Shown here piece after piece: positions 47,222 through 57,507 of a stretch of 64,000 nt of DNA (positions within the stretch are counted from its first letter, which is position 1; every line of letters begins with the position of its first letter). Position numbers and translations under genes: made by a program. The notes below the pieces were generated by a model. The model saw only the letters and a list, made by a program, of their open reading frames with translations. It was not told where the DNA came from and did not search any database. The DNA is from Moraxella oculi (GTDB lineage Bacteria; Pseudomonadota; Gammaproteobacteria; Pseudomonadales; Moraxellaceae), in assembly GCF_023336735.1 (NCBI RefSeq), contig NZ_JAMBAQ010000001.1:1-64000 (forward strand), read 5' to 3'.

Positions 47222-50200
47222 TCATTTCGAACTCACTCCCATGCCAGACAGTCTGCTGGTGCCTTGAGTGGCTTTGTGGACAATGATTTGTGTGCCAATG
47301 CGTTCTTTTAAACTGGCAACATGAGAAATGATGCCAATCATCTTACCTTCTTCTTGTAAGGCGGCGAGTGTGGCAAGAGCAATATCTAATACTTCCTCAT
47401 CTAAAGTGCCAAAACCTTCATCTAAAAACAACGAATCGATGCGGATATTTTCACTGCTCATCATGGACAAGCCCAGTGCCAATGCCAAGCTGATGATGAA
47501 ACTTTCTCCACCAGATAAATTTTTCGTACTGCGTTCTTCATTGCCCTGCTGTGTATCTATGATATTGATTTCTAAGGCTTTATTACTGTCATCACCTCGA
47601 CATAGAACATATCTTTGGCTCATGCGTGCCAAGACTTGATTGGCGTAAAATAACATTGCATCTAGTGTCAAACCTTGTGCAAAATTACGATATTTTTTAC
47701 CATCTTTTGAACCGATCAGTTCATTTAATTTTGCCCAAATTTCAATGTCCTTTTTCTTTTGATTGATGGATTGGTGTAATTGAGCTTGCTTGCTGCGTTG
47801 TTGGGTGGCGTGGTCAAAAATTTGTTGATTTTTACCAAGATTTTGTAAAATCTCTCGCTCTTCTTGTTGTAGGGCATTTTTTTTGGTGATTAGCTCATCA
47901 ATGGGGGGTAGATTGGCAACTGACCGCATCAATGCTGATGATGCTTCATTTTCTTGATTGAGATTCTCGGTGGTGCTTTTGATGGCGTATTGTAGCGTGT
48001 CTGATTGCTGTTGTAATGATAGCCTTTCATCATCATTGAGTCGTGCTGATAAAAAATGCTGCTCATCTGTGAAATTTTTTGCTAATAAGGCTTGGTCAAA
48101 TTCCATTTTGGCGTCATCTAGGGTTTTTTGGGATTTTATCAACTGTTTGTCTGTGCTTGACAACCTGTCTTGTAGTGAATTAAGCATGTTTTGCTGTTCA
48201 TTGTGAGATTGTGTATGTTGGCTAAGTGCATCAATGGTATCTTTGATGCGTTGTTGCAGAACAGTCTCTTCCTTGTCAACAATCTTTTGACCAAATAACG
48301 CTTGCCTTTTCTTATGTAACTCATTGATTTTGTGTGATGTTTCGGTAATTTGCTGGGCGGTGAGATTCTTGTGATTGGACAGGGTTTGTTGCTGTACTTG
48401 CTGAGCATTTAAAGTAATGATGAGCTGGTCTAGCTGGCGATTAAGTGATTGTTTGGTGGTGTTTGCATGCTGAAAGTTTTGATAAAAACTGGCGATTTTA
48501 TCAATTTTCTCTAAAAATTCTTGCTGAATGTGTTCATGTGATTTTGTTGGATTGTTGGCATGCTGTGATGATGGATGGTTGCTTTGTTGATAATGAGTTG
48601 TGATGGCAAGCATGTTTGTTGCGATGGTCGCTAAGTTTTGGTTAAGCTGTTGTGATTCTGCTTGCATTTTTTCTAAGTTTTGTTCTGCAAGGGTGATCTG
48701 CTCATTTAAGGCATTACCTTCACGCTCAATATTTAAGCAAAGCTCTTCATGTTGCTTTATTGTATTTAAGAAATCTTGAATTTTTGGGTCAAGCATTCGA
48801 TGGTTTTCAAATGCTTGATTGAGCTGTGTTAATCTGCTCTGGCAGTGCTGCTTGAGTTGTTTGAGCTGTTCATGAGTGAGTGCATCATTCAAACAAAAAT
48901 TTTTGGTTAAAGTGGGGCGCTGCTTGATCAACTCAAAGAGTTTTTGGTTGAGAGTGGTTTGTTGAGTTTGTAAATATTCCAGCTGACCCTTTGTATTTTC
49001 TAAATTATTTTTTGTGATGATTTGGTGTTGATTGGCATCGCTTAGTGCTTGATTTAGTGTGATGATTGCTTGGTTTGTGTCATCAATGGCACGGTCGATG
49101 CTGTCATCATGATGAGTTGGCACCAGTTTATTAGGGTGGTCGCATGAGCCGCACAATGGGCAGGGCCTGCCATCTTGAAGGTGGCTGAGTTGTTTTTGCA
49201 AAAGTTGCAATTCTAGTTGGAGTGCTTTGTTGTTTTGTAAATTGGTGAGTATGTTTGTTTTTTCATTCAGCTCTTGGGTGGTGTGAGTGATGTCTTGATT
49301 GAGTGTGGTCAGTTGACAAGTGAGGGTGGTGAGTTTGTTTTGAGTGTTGCTTAGTTCTTGATGGGTGTTTTGTAAGTCATGAAGAATGCTGCTTAGTAGG
49401 TCGTGGGCATGAATGTCTTGTGTGAGGGCGATGCCATGATGTGAAAAATCATGACTTTTAAGCGTGCTTGGCGGTTGTACTGCCATGAGGTATTGTTGTT
49501 CAAGGGCTAGGCATTGTGCTTGTTGATGCTTGAGTTTGGTCTTTTCGTCTCTGTAATTTTGACGCTTTTGTTTTAGCTGGTTTTGAAGATCGGTTTGGCT
49601 GCGTTTGGCATCATGAATAAAAACATCTAGGCGGTTTTTTTGTTCAAGCTGTCGTGAATATTCAGCGTGATGGGCTTTTAATAAGCCCAAATCTCGACCG
49701 ATATCCTCGCTTTGATATTGTGTCAGATGCTGTATTTCTACTATTTTCTGCTCAACTTGATCTTTTTGTGCCAGATTAACCTTAATCTCCGATGCGATCT
49801 CTTGTAATGCTTTGTCCTGCTGGTGTTGCGTGTCTGTCAGTTGATTGTGATGACTGTGGAGTGAGGTCAGTTGCTCATCAAGTTTTCGCACTTGTCGAAA
49901 GAGTTGTGTGTATTTTAATTCATCTTGCTGGGCAAATGTGAGTGCATTGGCGGCTTGATTTTTTTGGGTAAGGGTTTGCTGGACTTCAAATTGCCTGTGA
50001 TGTACGCTGTCATTCAGATGCTTTTTTTCGCAAGTCAGTTGTTCTTGATGTTCTTTTAGATGTTGCAAACGGGTGTGCAGACTTTCTAAGTCATGTGCGT
50101 TATTTGCTTGTTCAAGTAGGGCGATTTTTGGGTGAAACGCATCAAAATCATCTTGATGACGACTTAATAACATGGTCAGGTTTTTGATTTTTTGTTGGTG

Positions 50201-50977
50201 CTGGGCGTATCTTTCAAGCTTTTTAATGTCTGTTTCTAAACAAGACAGGGCGGACTGACGGTGTTTTAATGCGTTCTTGTTGTTGTCGATGGTGGCTGAT
50301 AGTGTGGCAAATTCGTCATCACTCATGACGACATGGTCGTTGAGTTTGTCTTGTAGTGCGGTGAGTTCTAGTCGTTTGGTTTTCTCGGTTTCAAAAGCTT
50401 GTGTGCTAATTTTGGCATAAATCTCCGTGCCTGTGATTTGTTCTAAAATCTCACCTTTTTCACCAGCATCTGCTTTTAAGAATGCTGCAAAATTACCCTG
50501 TGCAAGCATCACGGAGCGTGTGAACTGCTCAAAGTTCATGCACATGATCTCAATGGCTTTTTTGTCACATATGCTGGGCTTGGTCTCTATGATTTGACCA
50601 TGTTCGTCGCTTGCATGTTCAATCAGACTGATTTCTCGACGAATGGCTTGCAATTTGCCACTTGCCTTGCCACCTGCCCGTCTTTGTTGCCAAACAAATC
50701 GATAGCACTGCTCGCCCATCTTAATTTCTACTTGAGCCATACATTCACTTGTACCTAGACTCATCAGTTCATTTTGTGTTGTGCTGATTTGTTTGATGCG
50801 TGGGGTTTGACCATAAATGGCAAGGCAAATGGCATCTAAAATTGTCGTTTTTCCTGCGCCTGTTTGCCCAATGATGGCAAAGATGCCATCACGAACATAG
50901 GCGTCGTCGGTAAAATCAATGTGCCAGCTTCCTTTAAGAGAATTGAGATTGGTGAGTGTGAGGTTGAGTAGTTTCAT
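47222..50977 (-). CDS. sbcC: Exonuclease subunit SbcC
   Basis: The Rad50-like ATPase of the SbcCD nuclease, which cleaves DNA hairpins and protein-blocked ends. The 1251-aa protein has Walker A GQTGAGKTTILDAICLAIYG at the N-terminus and long coiled coils (Gln/Leu/His-rich). The zinc hook CPLC lies in the middle (about residues 606-609), with the signature NLSGGESFIISLALALGLS and Walker B DSLFLDEGFGTLDEEVLD at the C-terminus. The frame is open to 51061 inside sbcD, but MKLLNLTLTNLNSL at 50977 is the conserved N-terminus. It forms an operon with sbcD. Confidence 0.95.
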   Translation of the reverse strand: MKLLNLTLTNLNSLKGSWHIDFTDDAYVRDGIFAIIGQTGAGKTTILDAICLAIYGQTPRIKQISTTQNELMSLGTSECMAQVEIKMGEQCYRFVWQQRRAGGKASGKLQAIRREISLIEHASDEHGQIIETKPSICDKKAIEIMCMNFEQFTRSVMLAQGNFAAFLKADAGEKGEILEQITGTEIYAKISTQAFETEKTKRLELTALQDKLNDHVVMSDDEFATLSATIDNNKNALKHRQSALSCLETDIKKLERYAQHQQKIKNLTMLLSRHQDDFDAFHPKIALLEQANNAHDLESLHTRLQHLKEHQEQLTCEKKHLNDSVHHRQFEVQQTLTQKNQAANALTFAQQDELKYTQLFRQVRKLDEQLTSLHSHHNQLTDTQHQQDKALQEIASEIKVNLAQKDQVEQKIVEIQHLTQYQSEDIGRDLGLLKAHHAEYSRQLEQKNRLDVFIHDAKRSQTDLQNQLKQKRQNYRDEKTKLKHQQAQCLALEQQYLMAVQPPSTLKSHDFSHHGIALTQDIHAHDLLSSILHDLQNTHQELSNTQNKLTTLTCQLTTLNQDITHTTQELNEKTNILTNLQNNKALQLELQLLQKQLSHLQDGRPCPLCGSCDHPNKLVPTHHDDSIDRAIDDTNQAIITLNQALSDANQHQIITKNNLENTKGQLEYLQTQQTTLNQKLFELIKQRPTLTKNFCLNDALTHEQLKQLKQHCQSRLTQLNQAFENHRMLDPKIQDFLNTIKQHEELCLNIEREGNALNEQITLAEQNLEKMQAESQQLNQNLATIATNMLAITTHYQQSNHPSSQHANNPTKSHEHIQQEFLEKIDKIASFYQNFQHANTTKQSLNRQLDQLIITLNAQQVQQQTLSNHKNLTAQQITETSHKINELHKKRQALFGQKIVDKEETVLQQRIKDTIDALSQHTQSHNEQQNMLNSLQDRLSSTDKQLIKSQKTLDDAKMEFDQALLAKNFTDEQHFLSARLNDDERLSLQQQSDTLQYAIKSTTENLNQENEASSALMRSVANLPPIDELITKKNALQQEEREILQNLGKNQQIFDHATQQRSKQAQLHQSINQKKKDIEIWAKLNELIGSKDGKKYRNFAQGLTLDAMLFYANQVLARMSQRYVLCRGDDSNKALEINIIDTQQGNEERSTKNLSGGESFIISLALALGLSMMSSENIRIDSLFLDEGFGTLDEEVLDIALATLAALQEEGKMIGIISHVASLKERIGTQIIVHKATQGTSRLSGMGVSSK

Positions 50978-51005
50978 GGGTGTGCATTTGAGAGTGAGGG
51001 GGTGG

Positions 51006-52280
51006 TTATTTTTCAAGATGGTCGTGGGTGTGAATGTTGGCAAGGAGTGTCTGATAGGCATTCTTTAGTAGGGGTCGTTCCTGCTCGCTGATGCTTTTTT
51101 GGTTCAGCAGTTGTTCAAACACATCGGTCTCACTAAGTTGTTTGAGGTTGAGCAACTTGGGTTGTGAATCCATCGATTTTTGGTAGAGTGTGCGATTTTG
51201 GATGTTAAGTGCCAATACACAAGAGCCCGCCAACTGCTGGCGAATATCATCGGTGAGATGTGGGCGTAATTCTTGTCCTGTATAGATGATTTCCACCCAG
51301 GCGTTTGCGTTGTTTTTAAGGAGTTCGTTAAGTGCGTCATTGATGTGCTGCCAATCGCCGCTGATTTGGATCAGTTGCTGAAAGACTGGCACGCACAATG
51401 ACTGCACCGCAGGGCTTGTGTCTTCAAAATCAATGATGAGAACTTGCTTATCCTTACCCACCTCCCCAAAGCCCATTGCCATTGGTGAACCACAATAGCG
51501 AATGTGTTCGCACTTGGCAACTTTTTGTGAAGCATGAATATGCCCAAGAGCGACATAGTCAATCGCTGGGTCAAAAATGCCAGAAGGAATCTGACCGAGT
51601 GTGCCAACATACAAGTCACGCATGCCATCATCTTTGGAGGAGATTTGTGATCCTGCGACAAAAAGATGCCCTGTGGCGATGATGGGGATTTTCTTGTGAA
51701 ATTTTTCAAAAATATCTTGTTGTAACTTCTTGGCGTGTTCACTTAGTGTGTCATAATGTTTGGCAATGCCCATGAATGTGTCATGCTCTTTACTTTTAAG
51801 GTCATCAAAATTGGAGCTTTCTCTGATGTCTTTATCACGCAAATAAGGTACAGCAATGACGATGGCTTCAGGTTTGTTTTGGTGATGTAGTAATAACAAT
51901 TCATCATCAATATCATGGCTGACCATGCCAATGACTTTAATGTTTAAAGCGTTTAAAATGGATTTTGGGGCATCGAGAAAGGTGGGGCTGTCATGATTGC
52001 CTGCGGTGATGATGACATGACGACAACAACTTTTGGCAACTTGTCCCAAAAAGCGGTAATACAACTCCTGTGCTCGATTGCTGGGAGTCATGGTGTCAAA
52101 GACATCTCCTGCCACGATCAACACATCAACATCATTGTGATTGATGGCATCAACCAGCCAGTCTAAAAACTCAGAAAATTCATCATATCGCTGCTGACCA
52201 TACAGTCGCTTGCCAAGATGCCAGTCGGAAGTGTGTAACACTCTTAGGGCGTGAGTGGGTTTTTTTAGGGTGGCTGTCAT
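51006..52280 (-). CDS. sbcD: Exonuclease subunit SbcD
   Basis: The Mre11-like Mn-dependent nuclease partner of SbcC. The 424-aa protein has the phosphoesterase motifs HTSDWHLGKRLYG, VLIVAGDVFDTMTPSN, ITAGNHDSP, ATGHLFVAG and VALGHIHASQKV, then a capping domain. The C-terminus is His-rich (NIHTHDHLEK). It is first in the operon and ends 28 bases before the chosen sbcC start. Confidence 0.95.
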   Translation of the reverse strand: MTATLKKPTHALRVLHTSDWHLGKRLYGQQRYDEFSEFLDWLVDAINHNDVDVLIVAGDVFDTMTPSNRAQELYYRFLGQVAKSCCRHVIITAGNHDSPTFLDAPKSILNALNIKVIGMVSHDIDDELLLLHHQNKPEAIVIAVPYLRDKDIRESSNFDDLKSKEHDTFMGIAKHYDTLSEHAKKLQQDIFEKFHKKIPIIATGHLFVAGSQISSKDDGMRDLYVGTLGQIPSGIFDPAIDYVALGHIHASQKVAKCEHIRYCGSPMAMGFGEVGKDKQVLIIDFEDTSPAVQSLCVPVFQQLIQISGDWQHINDALNELLKNNANAWVEIIYTGQELRPHLTDDIRQQLAGSCVLALNIQNRTLYQKSMDSQPKLLNLKQLSETDVFEQLLNQKSISEQERPLLKNAYQTLLANIHTHDHLEK

Positions 52281-52347
52281 TATTACTGAAAAATTGTATC
52301 AAGCGGATTTGACTGGGGTTGATTTGGGTGATGGTTTTGCTCGAAAG

Positions 52348-52674
52348 TCATACCACGGTTTTGACGGTTTTGGCTTGATCAAGTGCTGTGTATAGGCGGT
52401 TGACTTCATCGGCGGAAGTTAGGTATAAGCGTGTGCGTAAGGCGTGAAATTTGCCTGTTTTTGAGGACTTGACTTGAATGGTGGCGGCATCAAACTGCGG
52501 AAAAATTTCTGCCAAAATCAGCGTAACCTCATGAAGCAGGCTGTCATGCTCACCTTCATTACCAATGATGCTGATGGGGTAATCCATGGGAAAATTCCAC
52601 AAGTGTGGATTTTGAATTTCGGTGCGTTTTGCACTCTGTGCGATGGGCGGGTTTAGATCGGTGATTTTCATCAT
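52348..52674 (-). CDS. ybeD: YbeD family protein (DUF493/UPF0250)
   Basis: A 108-aa ACT-like alpha-beta protein of unknown exact function. The conserved WNFPMDYPISIIGN lies in the middle, with KSSKTGKFHALRTRLYLTSADEVNRLYTALDQ at the C-terminus. In E. coli it neighbours lipB and dacA, which are not here. AAGGAAATC precedes the two adjacent ATG codons. It lies 67 bases downstream of sbcD on the same strand? No: it is upstream of sbcD in the direction of transcription, so it may be the first gene of a ybeD-sbcD-sbcC transcript. Confidence 0.88.
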   Translation of the reverse strand: MMKITDLNPPIAQSAKRTEIQNPHLWNFPMDYPISIIGNEGEHDSLLHEVTLILAEIFPQFDAATIQVKSSKTGKFHALRTRLYLTSADEVNRLYTALDQAKTVKTVV

Positions 52675-52852
52675 GATTTCCTTGGTGAATGTTTATTAAG
52701 TGGTGAATGAAATAAGGTAAAAAATCAAAACCTCAAGAGTGTGATTCATGTGGGTGGTTAAAGTCTGACAATCTTAAAAACCTAGTTTTTGGTATGCCAT
52801 TGCTTTTTTATTCAAATGGTTGATGCGATGAAAGTTTGGATTGTCATTTGAT

Positions 52853-52880
52853 GATAAAAGGGCTTACCATCAGTAAGCCC
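52853..52880 (-). terminator. Rho-independent terminator of rpoD
   Basis: Minus strand: GGGCTTAC, loop TGATG, GTAAGCCC, then TTTTAT. It lies nine bases after the rpoD stop codon. Confidence 0.88.
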
Positions 52881-52888
52881 ACTGGCAA

Positions 52889-54742
52889 TCAATCATTTTC
52901 GAGGAATGAACGCAGATGCTCTGAACGAGAAGGGTGGCGGAGCTTGCGTAGGGCTTTGGCTTCAATCTGACGAATGCGTTCACGAGTCACATCGAATTGT
53001 TTACCAACTTCTTCTAAAGTGTGATCAGACGCCATGTCAATGCCGAATCGCATTTTTAATACCTTTGCCTCTCGTTCGGTTAGATTGTCCAGTACTTCAC
53101 GAGTTGCTTCACGCAATCCTTCAGCAGTGGCACTTTCCACAGGACTGGATATGGTGTTGTCTTCAATAAAATCACCCAAATGGCTGTCTTCATCATCGCC
53201 GATGGGAGTTTCCATGGAGATGGGTTCTTTGGCGATTTTTAGGACCTTACGCACTTTGGCTTCATCCATATCCAGGCGTTCGCCCAATTCTTCTGGAGTT
53301 GGCTCTCTACCCATTTCTTGGAGTAATTGGCGACTGACTCGGTTGATTTTGTTGATGGTCTCAATCATGTGTACAGGAATTCGAATCGTGCGTGCCTGAT
53401 CGGCGATTGAGCGTGTGATTGCCTGACGAATCCACCATGTTGCATAAGTTGAAAATTTGTAACCACGGCGATATTCAAATTTATCCACGGCTTTCATCAA
53501 GCCAATGTTTCCTTCCTGAATCAAATCAAGGAATTGTAAGCCACGATTGGTGTATTTTTTGGCAATGGAAATGACCAAACGCAAATTGGCTTCTACCATG
53601 TCTTTTTTGGCACGCCGTGCTTTGGCTTCGCCGATGGCCATTTGGCGAGCCACTGCTTTCATGTTTTTGACATCCATTTGTAGCTCGTCTTCATGAGCTA
53701 GAATTTTTTGTTGCAATGCAACGACTTCTGGCAAGACTTTTTCTAGTGTTTCAGCAAAATCAGGTTTGCCATCAATGCGCAAGCGTAACCATTCTAGATT
53801 GGTTTCATTGCTTGGAAAGGTTTTTTTAAATTCATCAACGGGCATTTTACCGCGACGCACAACAATCTTCATGATTTTGCGTTCGTTGTTTCGCACATCT
53901 TGATACACTTCACGCATCAATGCCATCACCTGATCGGACAGGCGGTTATTGAATTTGATGAGCATGAATCGTGATGCCAGTTCATCATAGGCGTCTTTGA
54001 CTTCATCGCTACCACGGCCGTGTTTTTCTAGGGCTTTTTGAGCATTGGCAAATAATGTTTGAATTTCCTCAAAACGAGTACGAACCTCTTCTGGGTCAAG
54101 ATGATTATCATCATCACCACTTGTTTCATCCATCTCTTGACTGTCATCATCAGGATCTTCGATGTTCTCCATGTCTTTGAGGCTTTCTAATTCAATCTCT
54201 GCGTCTTCTTTGAGTTCAAACTCTTCATCATCAAGATTTAAAAAGCCAGAAACAATGTCGGATATTTTTTTCTCACCTGCTTTGACTTGAGCATATTCAT
54301 CAAGTACGAATTTTACCGTACCTGGCCAATACGCCATGATGTACTGCACTTCACGAGTGCCTTCCTCAATGCGTTTGGCAATTGCAATTTCGCCATCATG
54401 GGACAATAAGTCTACCGTACCCATCTCACGCATATACATACGCACAGGGTCGGTGGTGCGACCTGGTTCGGTTTCAACACTTGCTAAAACGGCTGCTGCT
54501 TCATCTGCTGCCATGTCATCATCGCCACCAGAATTGCCCAAAATGATGTCATCCTCATCAGGAGCGGCCTCATAAATAGGAATGCCGACATCAGTTAGCA
54601 TCTGAACAATGTCTTCAATCTGATCGCTTTCGGTAACAGAGTCTGGCAACTGGTCATTCACCTCGGCATAGGTTAAATAACCTTGCTCTTTGCCCAGTTG
54701 AATGAGTGCTGCTAACTGAGAATTGGAATGTTGTTCGCTCAT
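52889..54742 (-). CDS. rpoD: RNA polymerase primary sigma factor RpoD (sigma-70)
   Basis: The housekeeping sigma factor. The 617-aa protein has region 1.1 at the N-terminus ([21 protein letters not shown]), region 1.2 ([22 protein letters not shown]), and an acidic non-conserved region (about 170-225). The core regions 2-3 carry [57 protein letters not shown] in successive motifs. Region 4.2 ends in [19 protein letters not shown]. dnaG and rpsU are not adjacent, so the E. coli macromolecular synthesis operon is not kept here. Confidence 0.97.
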   Translation of the reverse strand: MSEQHSNSQLAALIQLGKEQGYLTYAEVNDQLPDSVTESDQIEDIVQMLTDVGIPIYEAAPDEDDIILGNSGGDDDMAADEAAAVLASVETEPGRTTDPVRMYMREMGTVDLLSHDGEIAIAKRIEEGTREVQYIMAYWPGTVKFVLDEYAQVKAGEKKISDIVSGFLNLDDEEFELKEDAEIELESLKDMENIEDPDDDSQEMDETSGDDDNHLDPEEVRTRFEEIQTLFANAQKALEKHGRGSDEVKDAYDELASRFMLIKFNNRLSDQVMALMREVYQDVRNNERKIMKIVVRRGKMPVDEFKKTFPSNETNLEWLRLRIDGKPDFAETLEKVLPEVVALQQKILAHEDELQMDVKNMKAVARQMAIGEAKARRAKKDMVEANLRLVISIAKKYTNRGLQFLDLIQEGNIGLMKAVDKFEYRRGYKFSTYATWWIRQAITRSIADQARTIRIPVHMIETINKINRVSRQLLQEMGREPTPEELGERLDMDEAKVRKVLKIAKEPISMETPIGDDEDSHLGDFIEDNTISSPVESATAEGLREATREVLDNLTEREAKVLKMRFGIDMASDHTLEEVGKQFDVTRERIRQIEAKALRKLRHPSRSEHLRSFLEND

Positions 54743-55068
54743 GAATTCTTGCCTATGATCAATTCTGGGGTAAAAATGGTGCTTATTATATCACATGCGT
54801 TGGATATATGGGAATGATTGTGATGTTTTTCAAGGATTTGAGTGTGTTTGATGCGGTGATGAAGCGTGCTGTTGGCATTTTTGGACGCTGTTAGCCACTA
54901 GCAAAATGAACAAAATGTTTGTAAAATGCTCACATCTTTAATCATTTTTAAACAGTATTTAATCATTTGATGAGTGGTTTTGGCGTTCATATGTTTATTT
55001 TTTTACCATCTTGGTGCAAACTCTTAATCAAGCATCAAGCCAAAAAACAAGCCTTTTGGTTGCGTGTG
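54743..55068. other. Divergent intergenic region upstream of rpoD
   Basis: An extended -10 for rpoD, TGA-TATAAT on the minus strand (TATAAT at 54790-54785), lies about 45 bases before its ATG. The frame of the next gene is open from 54967, but that part has no ribosome-binding site. No other feature is seen. Confidence 0.55.
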
Positions 55069-55536
55069 ATGAATGACTTGGCTTTTGCCATGAAAATGGT
55101 TGCGTTGTGTGCTTTTTTGATGGCATGTCAAGATGATGCTGGAAAAGTTGAAAGTAAAAATCTTGATGCAACTGTTGGTGATTTGGCAGGTTGCTATGGG
55201 ATCATTCAAGGTGAGCCTGCACAGATTAAGATTAATCAGACTGCCAATGGTTTTAGCATGCAAATGAGAGAGCCGAAGGGTAGTCAAAGCTTATGGGATC
55301 ATGCCGAGCCTTTAACGCTTTTGGACATTAATCAAGGGTGGGGGTATTTTAAAGTCAATACGCTGGATTTGGGTAAAAGCGACGCACAGCACATCATCGC
55401 TCGCCCAGATGGTATGATGGCACTCATGCAAGTTAAGGTCTCTACCCAAAACACCAACCCTCGCTTAGACAGTGCGTATGTGATGCATATCGTACAAGGT
55501 TCAAATACGGTCTATCAAATGCCTTGCGATGATTGA
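55069..55536 (+). CDS. Putative lipoprotein of unknown function
   Basis: A 155-aa precursor with a signal peptide and lipobox (VALCAFLMAC, Cys22 from this start), then a small soluble domain beginning with ATVGDLAGCYGIIQGEPAQIKI. I recognise no family. Met codons at 54967, 55069 and 55090 are in frame. The last two put a proper signal peptide at the N-terminus. A small membrane protein gene follows 76 bases later. Confidence 0.6.
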   Translation: MNDLAFAMKMVALCAFLMACQDDAGKVESKNLDATVGDLAGCYGIIQGEPAQIKINQTANGFSMQMREPKGSQSLWDHAEPLTLLDINQGWGYFKVNTLDLGKSDAQHIIARPDGMMALMQVKVSTQNTNPRLDSAYVMHIVQGSNTVYQMPCDD

Positions 55537-55612
55537 GAGTTTGGCTAAGACGACCTTGCCATGATTCAGCTGACTTGCAGTGATTGATGATCAACAATGA
55601 TGATGAGGATTC

Positions 55613-55918
55613 ATGGGTTTATTTGGTTATTTGATTTTAGGTGCTTTCATGTATTTGGCTGGATTTTTGACACATCAAAAGATGCTAAATTCATGCCGAG
55701 TTAACGGTGAGCAATTGCCAATATCGCATGCTGTACTGCGTCGATGTTTGTTAAGTTGTTTTGTTGTGATGCTGGTGGTGAGTGTGTTGATTGGGCGTAT
55801 CATATTACATCATGAGACTGTAGATTGGTTGTTTGTTTTGGTTAACAGTGCGGTGGCGACAACTGTGTATTATTTTGGGGCGAATCCTGATACAGCCAAA
55901 ATGAATTTGCCTGATTGA
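55613..55918 (+). CDS. Small integral membrane protein, unknown
   Basis: A 101-aa protein with three hydrophobic helices (about residues 3-20, 45-64 and 71-89). A GAGGA ribosome-binding site lies about five bases upstream. No family is recognised. It sits 70 bases ahead of glnA on the same strand. Confidence 0.6.
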   Translation: MGLFGYLILGAFMYLAGFLTHQKMLNSCRVNGEQLPISHAVLRRCLLSCFVVMLVVSVLIGRIILHHETVDWLFVLVNSAVATTVYYFGANPDTAKMNLPD

Positions 55919-55988
55919 TTTTGGTCAAGTTTTATGCCAATGCTTTGGTTTGGGTTTTTTGAGGTCTTAATAAAAAATGGAGAGTGGC

Positions 55989-57398
55989 ATGTCTAATAAA
56001 TTGTTTGACTTGATGGCGTCATCGAATGCCAAATGGGTGGATTTTCGTTTTACTGACACGCATGGTAAGGAATTGCATTTGACTTTCCCAGCATCGTCAA
56101 TTGATGAAGAGACGCTAGAAGATGGCAAGATGTTTGATGGGTCGTCGGTGGCTGGCTGGAAAGGTGTTGAGTCGTCTGACATGATTTTGTTGCCAGATGT
56201 GCAGACTGCATATCTTGATCCATTTTGTGAATCGCCAACAGTGGCGGTAACTTGTGATGTGATTGAGCCTGATACTCTGCAAGGCTATGATAAAGACCCT
56301 CGCTCCATCGCTCGCCGTGCTGAGATGTATCTTAAATCAACAGGCATTGGTGATACGGCACTGGTTGGACCTGAGCCAGAGTTTTTTGTGTTTGATGAGG
56401 TCAAATGGGACATTGACATGTCTGGTGCAAGAAATACCGTGATTGCTGAAGCGGCAGCATGGAGTACCGATAAAGACTATGCTTGGGGCAATCTGGGTCA
56501 ACGCCCTGCGGTCAAAGGTAACTATGCTGCGATTACCCCTGTGGATCATCACCAAAGTATGCGTTCGGTGATGTGTGATCGCATTGAGGAGGTGATGGGT
56601 GCAGGTCGCATTGAAGTGCATCATAATGAAGTGGCGAGTTGTCAGCTTGAGATAGGCATTTCTTTTAATACTTTGGTCAAAAAAGCCGATGAGGTGCAAC
56701 AGTTTAAATACATTGTGCAAAATGTCGCTCATCAATTTGGTAAAACCGCCACTTTCATGCCAAAGCCTTTGGTTGGCGACAACGGTTCTGGCATGCATGT
56801 GAACATGTCCATCTCAAAAAATGGTGTCAATGTTTTTTCTGGCGATGAATATGCAGGCTTATCTAAGCTGGCCTTATATTTTGTTGGTGGCATCATCAAG
56901 CATGCACGCGCACTAAATGCCATCACCAACCCAAGCACCAATAGTTATAAACGCTTGGTGCCACACTTTGAAGCACCAATCAAGCTGGCGTATTCAGCCT
57001 CCAATCGCTCGGCATCCATTCGCATTCCACATGTGAACAGTCCTAAGGCCGTACGCATTGAAGCTCGCTTTCCTGACCCAAGTGCCAATCCTTATTTGTG
57101 TTTTTCGGCGATTTTGATGGCTGGTATTGACGGCATTGAAAATAAAATCGATCCTGGTGAAGCGGCGGATAAAAACTTGTATGATTTGCCCCCAGAAGAA
57201 GAGGCGATGATTCCGACGGTTGCTGAGAATCTGGAAGTGGCATTAAACGCACTGCGTGATGACCATGAATTTTTATTAAAGGGTGGGGTATTTAGTGAAG
57301 CGATGATTGATGATTACATTGCCCTAAAAATGCAAGAAGTAAGACGCATTAATGAGGCGGTGCACCCGATTGAATTTGACATGTATTATCGAGTATAG
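55989..57398 (+). CDS. glnA: Glutamine synthetase, type I
   Basis: Makes glutamine from glutamate, ammonia and ATP; it is the main ammonia-assimilation enzyme. From ATG 55989 (GGAG ribosome-binding site) it is 469 aa, equal to E. coli GlnA. It shows [37 protein letters not shown] (from [13 protein letters not shown]) and NRSASIRIP. The adenylylation-site Tyr lies in NLYDLPPEE (codon at 57180), so GlnE control is expected. An in-frame ATG at 55977 adds four residues and is less likely. ntrB and ntrC are not adjacent. Confidence 0.97.
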   Translation: MSNKLFDLMASSNAKWVDFRFTDTHGKELHLTFPASSIDEETLEDGKMFDGSSVAGWKGVESSDMILLPDVQTAYLDPFCESPTVAVTCDVIEPDTLQGYDKDPRSIARRAEMYLKSTGIGDTALVGPEPEFFVFDEVKWDIDMSGARNTVIAEAAAWSTDKDYAWGNLGQRPAVKGNYAAITPVDHHQSMRSVMCDRIEEVMGAGRIEVHHNEVASCQLEIGISFNTLVKKADEVQQFKYIVQNVAHQFGKTATFMPKPLVGDNGSGMHVNMSISKNGVNVFSGDEYAGLSKLALYFVGGIIKHARALNAITNPSTNSYKRLVPHFEAPIKLAYSASNRSASIRIPHVNSPKAVRIEARFPDPSANPYLCFSAILMAGIDGIENKIDPGEAADKNLYDLPPEEEAMIPTVAENLEVALNALRDDHEFLLKGGVFSEAMIDDYIALKMQEVRRINEAVHPIEFDMYYRV

Positions 57399-57407
57399 GG
57401 CAATGGC

Positions 57408-57445
57408 ATGAAAAAAAGCGTGGGCTTTTAGTATGTTTTTTTCAT
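57408..57445 (+). terminator. Probable terminator of glnA
   Basis: An AT-rich inverted repeat ATGAAAAAAA/TTTTTTTCAT encloses a smaller AAAAGC/GCTTTT hairpin, and T runs follow both. The stem is weak in G and C, so confidence is moderate. Confidence 0.5.
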
Positions 57446-57507
57446 AAAGGTTGGTAGAATGCGGTGGGGTAAAATGCCCCAACATGACAAGAGCGACGAG
57501 ATTTTCC

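Noticed and set aside
47328-48206. Plus-strand frames opposite sbcC
   Set aside because: They are antisense shadows of the sbcC coiled-coil and ATPase regions without any independent support.
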